From assembly GCA_005788145.1 (NCBI GenBank), contig SXYY01000074.1, forward strand, positions 1 through 24,825: 24,825 nt of DNA, in the 5' to 3' direction. Positions within the stretch are counted from its first letter, which is position 1; each line of letters starts with the position of its first letter. Below the pieces are notes generated by a model. The model worked only from the letters and a program-made list of their open reading frames with translations. It ran no database searches and was not told the DNA's origin. Origin of the DNA: Bacteroidota bacterium (GTDB lineage Bacteria > Bacteroidota > Bacteroidia > NS11-12g > UBA955). This document shows, piece by piece, positions 21,325 to 24,825 of this stretch. Made by a program: the position numbers and the translations under genes.

Positions 21325-23157
21325 TTATTTCTTCTTTTGGGCAGACGCGCGCTGTTGGCTCACTTTCATGGCTTCTTCCATGCGCTGTTGGAACTTTGAC
21401 TTCGTCACGGGTTTTTTGCGGTTTTCTGCAATCTGCGCATGCAACTTGGCATCATCCACAGTTCTGCGAATCGCCCACTGCTGTCCGAAAGTTATCATAT
21501 TGCTCACAAAATAGTACCAGGTTAAACCCGCTGCGTAATCGTTCAATACACCCAAGAAAATGATTGGCATAAAGTATCCGATGTATTTCATCTGACCCGT
21601 CACACCCGACAACTGATTGTTGAAGTGCGTGTAGATAAGGGTAGATATGGTCATCAGAATGGTGAAGAAACTCACGTGATCGCCGTAAAAAGGAATGTTA
21701 AAGCCCAAACTTGGACCATCGTATTGCGACAAATCCATCGCCCAAAGGAAGGTTTTTTGACGCAATTCAAATGCATTCGGGAAGAACTGGAACATGGCAA
21801 ACAAAATGGGCATTTGCAACAGCACCGGCACACAACCACTCATTGGGGAAACCCCCGCTTTGCGGTAAAGCGCCATGTTCTCTTGCTGCATTTTCTGCAT
21901 GTCGTTACCGTGCTTTTCTTTTATCACATCCAACTCCGGCTTGAGGATACGCATTTTGGCCGTGCTGATGTATGATTTGTAAACCAAGGGCAACAAAGCG
22001 GTTTTGATGATGATGGTCAACAACAAGATAATGATACCCATGCTGCCAATCACACCATCCAATGAATGAAACACAGGGATTACCACATATCGGTTAACCC
22101 ATCCAAAAATACCCCATCCCAAAGGAATGATACGCTCTAACCCAGCATTTGCTTTACCCACAGATGCCTCTTGCATTGTGTAGTATTGGTTAGGTCCGAA
22201 GTAATAGTTGAAGCCATATTCTTTGAACGACTGACGCTCGTAATCGAGGTATACTTCCGCTTGAAGGTCTTTGATCTTGCCCGGCTCTTTGGTTTCTTTC
22301 CAAGCGATTTTGGCATCTGAAGAAAATCCAGAATCCGCCACCATGATGGCCGAGAAATACTGCTGTTTGAAGCCCACCCACTCGAGGTTGTTCTTCAATT
22401 CTTCTGCATCGGGACTTGCAACATCCAGTTTATCGGCATCCTCACCCAACATTTTATATACCACGGTGGTGTTCTGCGTTTCCCATTTCATGTCGCGCTC
22501 CTGCTTATGCAATTGGGCACGCCAGAAAACCTTAATACCGGAGGTACGAGACTTCACCAACTCATCGATGCCTTTCAACGCCAAACCATGTTTTACGGTA
22601 AAGCCTTTTTCATCCAAGGCGTAGGTTTGATCGATGTAGCGGGCTGCATCTCCCAAACGCAATGTTACACTGCTCGGTGACTGCTTCACAATTTTCCAGA
22701 AGAAGTCGCTGCTCTTCAATGCGCCGTTGGCGGTATACAACTCAAAGAACCATTGGTTATAAGCATCGAGGTTCGACAACAATTCTAACGCCGAAGAATC
22801 AGAACGCCTTTGATTGTTCAAGACCACCCGACCGATGCTTCCACCTTTGGTGCGAATATCCACTTGCAATTTTTCACTTTTCAGGGTGACGAATTGTGAT
22901 TCACCTTTCAACTGAGCGGACATGCTACCCAGGGTACCTACCAGTGCAGAGTCGGCTACGGGTGCTGTTTGAGTTGCTTCTGCAGTTGCCGAGGCATTGG
23001 CTGATGCGGGCTCACTTTTGGCCGCCTCAATCTTTGCCAAACTATCCTGTTGACGTTGGAATGCTGCTTGTTGCTCGGGCGTTGGTGCAGTATACCAATA
23101 GTATCCAATGAGGATAAGAAAAATGAGCGAAAATCCAATGACTGTATTGCGATCCAT
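21325..23157 (-). CDS. yidC: Membrane protein insertase YidC
   Basis: Inserts proteins into the cytoplasmic membrane, alone or with SecYEG. The 610-residue protein starts MDRNTVIGFSLIFLILIGYY, the conserved Bacteroidota YidC start with its first membrane helix. The open frame extends upstream to 23274 but that part is not YidC-like. An Ala/Glu/Thr-rich linker follows, then a large periplasmic beta domain to about residue 350 (ending near GFNYYFGPNQYYTMQ). The conserved five-helix insertase domain includes HSLDGVIGSMGIIILLLTII, LPLVYKSYISTAKM, YRKAGVSPMSGCVPVLLQMP and FFPNAFELRQ. The C-terminal tail is basic (KKPVTKSKFQQRMEEAMK onwards), which may contact the ribosome. An imperfect -7 box (TAACTTCG, 23176 to 23169) lies 11 nt before the ATG. 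Confidence 0.97.
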   Translation of the reverse strand: MDRNTVIGFSLIFLILIGYYWYTAPTPEQQAAFQRQQDSLAKIEAAKSEPASANASATAEATQTAPVADSALVGTLGSMSAQLKGESQFVTLKSEKLQVDIRTKGGSIGRVVLNNQRRSDSSALELLSNLDAYNQWFFELYTANGALKSSDFFWKIVKQSPSSVTLRLGDAARYIDQTYALDEKGFTVKHGLALKGIDELVKSRTSGIKVFWRAQLHKQERDMKWETQNTTVVYKMLGEDADKLDVASPDAEELKNNLEWVGFKQQYFSAIMVADSGFSSDAKIAWKETKEPGKIKDLQAEVYLDYERQSFKEYGFNYYFGPNQYYTMQEASVGKANAGLERIIPLGWGIFGWVNRYVVIPVFHSLDGVIGSMGIIILLLTIIIKTALLPLVYKSYISTAKMRILKPELDVIKEKHGNDMQKMQQENMALYRKAGVSPMSGCVPVLLQMPILFAMFQFFPNAFELRQKTFLWAMDLSQYDGPSLGFNIPFYGDHVSFFTILMTISTLIYTHFNNQLSGVTGQMKYIGYFMPIIFLGVLNDYAAGLTWYYFVSNMITFGQQWAIRRTVDDAKLHAQIAENRKKPVTKSKFQQRMEEAMKVSQQRASAQKKK

Positions 23158-23289
23158 GAATAAAGACGCGAAGTTAACGATTTTTATATCGCAACGGGTA
23201 AATTTCCGCGCGAAAACACACAGAATCGAGGGGATTCGGGGCTTGCCCAAAAAACATTTTTTGCAGCACCGCAACTATTTTTGAAAACC

Positions 23290-23321
23290 TTTGGAGATGG
23301 GGAAACCTTTGTGTATTTTTG
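23290..23321 (+). promoter_or_regulatory. Promoter of atpD
   Basis: TTTG (23290-23293), 20 nt, then TATTTTTG (23314-23321): an excellent Bacteroidota promoter. It lies in the 181-bp divergent gap between yidC and atpD and gives a leader of about 12 nt. The rest of that gap holds only the imperfect yidC -7 box and a short A6/T6 inverted repeat at 23249-23262. Confidence 0.78.
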
Positions 23322-23338
23322 CACTCGGAAAATTCACG

Positions 23339-24825
23339 ATGGCCAACGTAGGTAAAATATCTCAAATCATTGGTCCTGTGGTCGATGTAAGTTTCAACGA
23401 ACCCGGATCAATCCTCCCCAAAATTTACAACTCTCTCACCGTTACGAAAGACAACGGTCAAATCTTGGTGCTTGAAGTACAACAGCACTTAGGCGAAAAC
23501 ATGGTACGCGCCATCGCGATGGACGGTACCGATGGTTTGCGTCGCGGAATTGACTGCGTGGATTCTGGCGATGCAATTCGCATGCCCGTAGGTGAGTCTA
23601 TCCGTGGTCGCCTACTCAACGTAGTGGGTGATGCCATTGATGGTATGACACAACTCTCTAAGGACAACGGACGTGGTATTCACCAACCCGCCCCTACTTT
23701 CGATAACTTGAGTACCAGCGCAGAGCCTCTGTATACAGGTATCAAGGTAATCGATTTGTTGGAGCCCTATGCGAAGGGTGGTAAAATTGGTTTGTTCGGT
23801 GGAGCCGGTGTAGGTAAAACAGTATTGATTATGGAACTCATCAACAACATTGCAAAAGCATACTCAGGTATGTCTGTATTTGCCGGTGTGGGTGAGCGTA
23901 CCCGTGAAGGAAACGATTTGTTGCGCGAGATGATCGAATCTGGCGTTATTAAATACGGAGAAGCTTTCAAACACAGCATGGAAAAAGGCGGATGGGATTT
24001 GGATGCTGTGGACATGGAAGAAATGAAAAATAGCCAGGCTACCTTGGTATTCGGACAAATGAATGAGCCTCCCGGAGCACGTGCGCGTGTTGCATTGAGC
24101 GGTTTGACCGTTGCGGAATACTTCCGTGATGGCGATGGTTCAGGCGCGGGCAAGGACATTCTTTTCTTTATCGATAACATTTTCCGCTTTACACAAGCCG
24201 GTTCAGAGGTATCAGCGTTGTTGGGTCGTATGCCGAGCGCCGTGGGTTACCAGCCAACATTGGCAAGTGAAATGGGGGCGATGCAAGAGCGCATTACTTC
24301 TACCACCCGTGGTTCAATTACTTCTGTTCAGGCGGTATATGTTCCTGCGGATGACTTAACGGATCCAGCGCCAGCGACAACTTTCGCTCACTTGGATGCA
24401 ACAACCGTATTGTCTCGTAAAATTGCGGAATTGGGTATTTACCCAGCGGTGGATCCTTTGGATTCGACAAGCCGTATTTTGAGCGAAGAAATATTGGGAA
24501 AAGAACACTATGGATGTGCACAACGCGTAAAAGAGTTGTTGCAGCGTTATAAGGAATTGCAAGACATCATCGCCATCTTGGGTCTCGACGAACTTTCAGA
24601 GGAAGACCGCCTCACTGTTGCGCGTGCTCGCAAAGTTCAGCGATTCTTGTCGCAGCCGTTCTTCGTTGCTGAAGTGTTCACCGGTTTGAAGGGTGAATAC
24701 GTCAAGACAGAAGACACCGTAGAAAGCTTCGAAGCGATCATTAAGGGTGAACTGGACGAAATTCCAGAGCAGGCCTTCTTGAACGTTGGTGGCGTAGACC
24801 AAGTGCTTGCAAAGGCGATGTCACT
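23339..24825 (+). CDS. atpD: F1F0 ATP synthase subunit beta (3' partial)
   Basis: Catalytic beta subunit of the F1 sector, making ATP from ADP and phosphate with the proton (or sodium) gradient. It starts MANVGKISQIIGPVVDVSFN. The frame stays open to the window end, covering 495 codons plus two bases of a protein expected to be about 500 residues, so only a few residues are missing. Key sites: P-loop GGAGVGKT at 154-161, GERTREGNDLL, the Walker B region ILFFIDNIFRFTQAGSEVSA, the signature PAVDPLDSTSR and the DELSEEDR region. A strong promoter stands directly upstream, so atpD heads its own unit here, probably with atpC beyond the edge, separate from the other atp genes as is common in Bacteroidota. 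Confidence 0.98.
   Translation, partial: MANVGKISQIIGPVVDVSFNEPGSILPKIYNSLTVTKDNGQILVLEVQQHLGENMVRAIAMDGTDGLRRGIDCVDSGDAIRMPVGESIRGRLLNVVGDAIDGMTQLSKDNGRGIHQPAPTFDNLSTSAEPLYTGIKVIDLLEPYAKGGKIGLFGGAGVGKTVLIMELINNIAKAYSGMSVFAGVGERTREGNDLLREMIESGVIKYGEAFKHSMEKGGWDLDAVDMEEMKNSQATLVFGQMNEPPGARARVALSGLTVAEYFRDGDGSGAGKDILFFIDNIFRFTQAGSEVSALLGRMPSAVGYQPTLASEMGAMQERITSTTRGSITSVQAVYVPADDLTDPAPATTFAHLDATTVLSRKIAELGIYPAVDPLDSTSRILSEEILGKEHYGCAQRVKELLQRYKELQDIIAILGLDELSEEDRLTVARARKVQRFLSQPFFVAEVFTGLKGEYVKTEDTVESFEAIIKGELDEIPEQAFLNVGGVDQVLAKAMS

Noticed and set aside
23249..23262. A6-CA-T6 inverted repeat as a terminator
   Set aside because: It has no GC stem and lies in a divergent promoter region where no transcript should end.
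23158..23274. Extended YidC start at 23274
   Set aside because: Bacteroidota YidC begins with MDRN and the first membrane helix, which is at 23157 here.
1..24825. CRISPR array, tRNA, rRNA or known riboswitch
   Set aside because: No spaced repeats with unique spacers, no cloverleaf or rRNA-like stretch and no recognisable riboswitch were seen; gaps between genes are all under 200 bp.

Overview
The window is a gene-dense piece of a Bacteroidota chromosome, with no rRNA, tRNA, CRISPR array, insertion sequence or phage gene seen. The assignment rests on the promoter signature of that phylum (a TAnnTTTG -7 box, often with an upstream TTG or TTTG), on A-rich leaders without Shine-Dalgarno motifs, and on phylum-typical families: a dimeric glycyl-tRNA synthetase of the eukaryote-like type, a short CorA, a PhoR-like kinase and outer-membrane proteins known mainly from Bacteroidota. 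The order or genus cannot be settled by reading alone. Nearly all of the gene content is housekeeping, and no intergenic gap reaches 300 bases.

Layout. 1-2256 (+): a 5'-truncated polyprenyl-phosphate mannose synthase-like glycosyltransferase followed by a membrane GT-C (PMT/ArnT-like) glycosyltransferase, a plausible lipid-linked donor and transferase pair. 2316-3266 (+): CorA. 3305-3878 (-): an AT-rich higB-higA toxin-antitoxin module with its own promoter and a tandem-repeat operator. An exact 18-bp direct repeat flanks the module; its first copy is the 3' end of corA. 4078-4560 (+): a small secreted or lipid-exposed protein of unknown function. 4562-9984 (-): pgk, glyS, dcd, a putative outer-membrane protein and a WD40-repeat protein. 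9983-10618 (+): a 4'-phosphopantetheinyl transferase. 10621-11607 (-): an orphan PhoR-like histidine kinase. 11665-15395 (+): UvrD/PcrA helicase, rpsP with an unusual repeat tail, and rimM. 15392-16078 (-): trmD, inverted relative to rpsP-rimM. 16168-18280 (+): a DnaQ-like exonuclease, an RluA-family pseudouridine synthase and a YkgJ-type cysteine-cluster protein, probably one operon. 18377-21321 (+): lepA and dprA. 21325-23157 (-): yidC. 23339-24825 (+): atpD, cut by the window end.

The genes fall into translation and RNA modification (glyS, rpsP, rimM, trmD, rluA-like, lepA), DNA processing and nucleotide supply (uvrD/pcrA, exonuclease, dprA, dcd), energy (pgk, atpD) and envelope functions (glycosyltransferases, yidC, outer-membrane protein, sensor kinase).

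I did not find a new multi-gene defence or biosynthetic system. The signals most worth a second look are: the 18-bp repeat flanking higBA at the end of corA; perfect -7 boxes lying only 4 to 10 nt before well-supported start codons at six genes, which suggests widespread leaderless or near-leaderless mRNAs; ten 18-bp tandem repeats that give ribosomal protein S16 a long acidic Ala/Glu/Pro tail; long perfect palindromes inside two coding sequences; and four convergent gene pairs whose stop codons touch or overlap, two of them inside inverted repeats.
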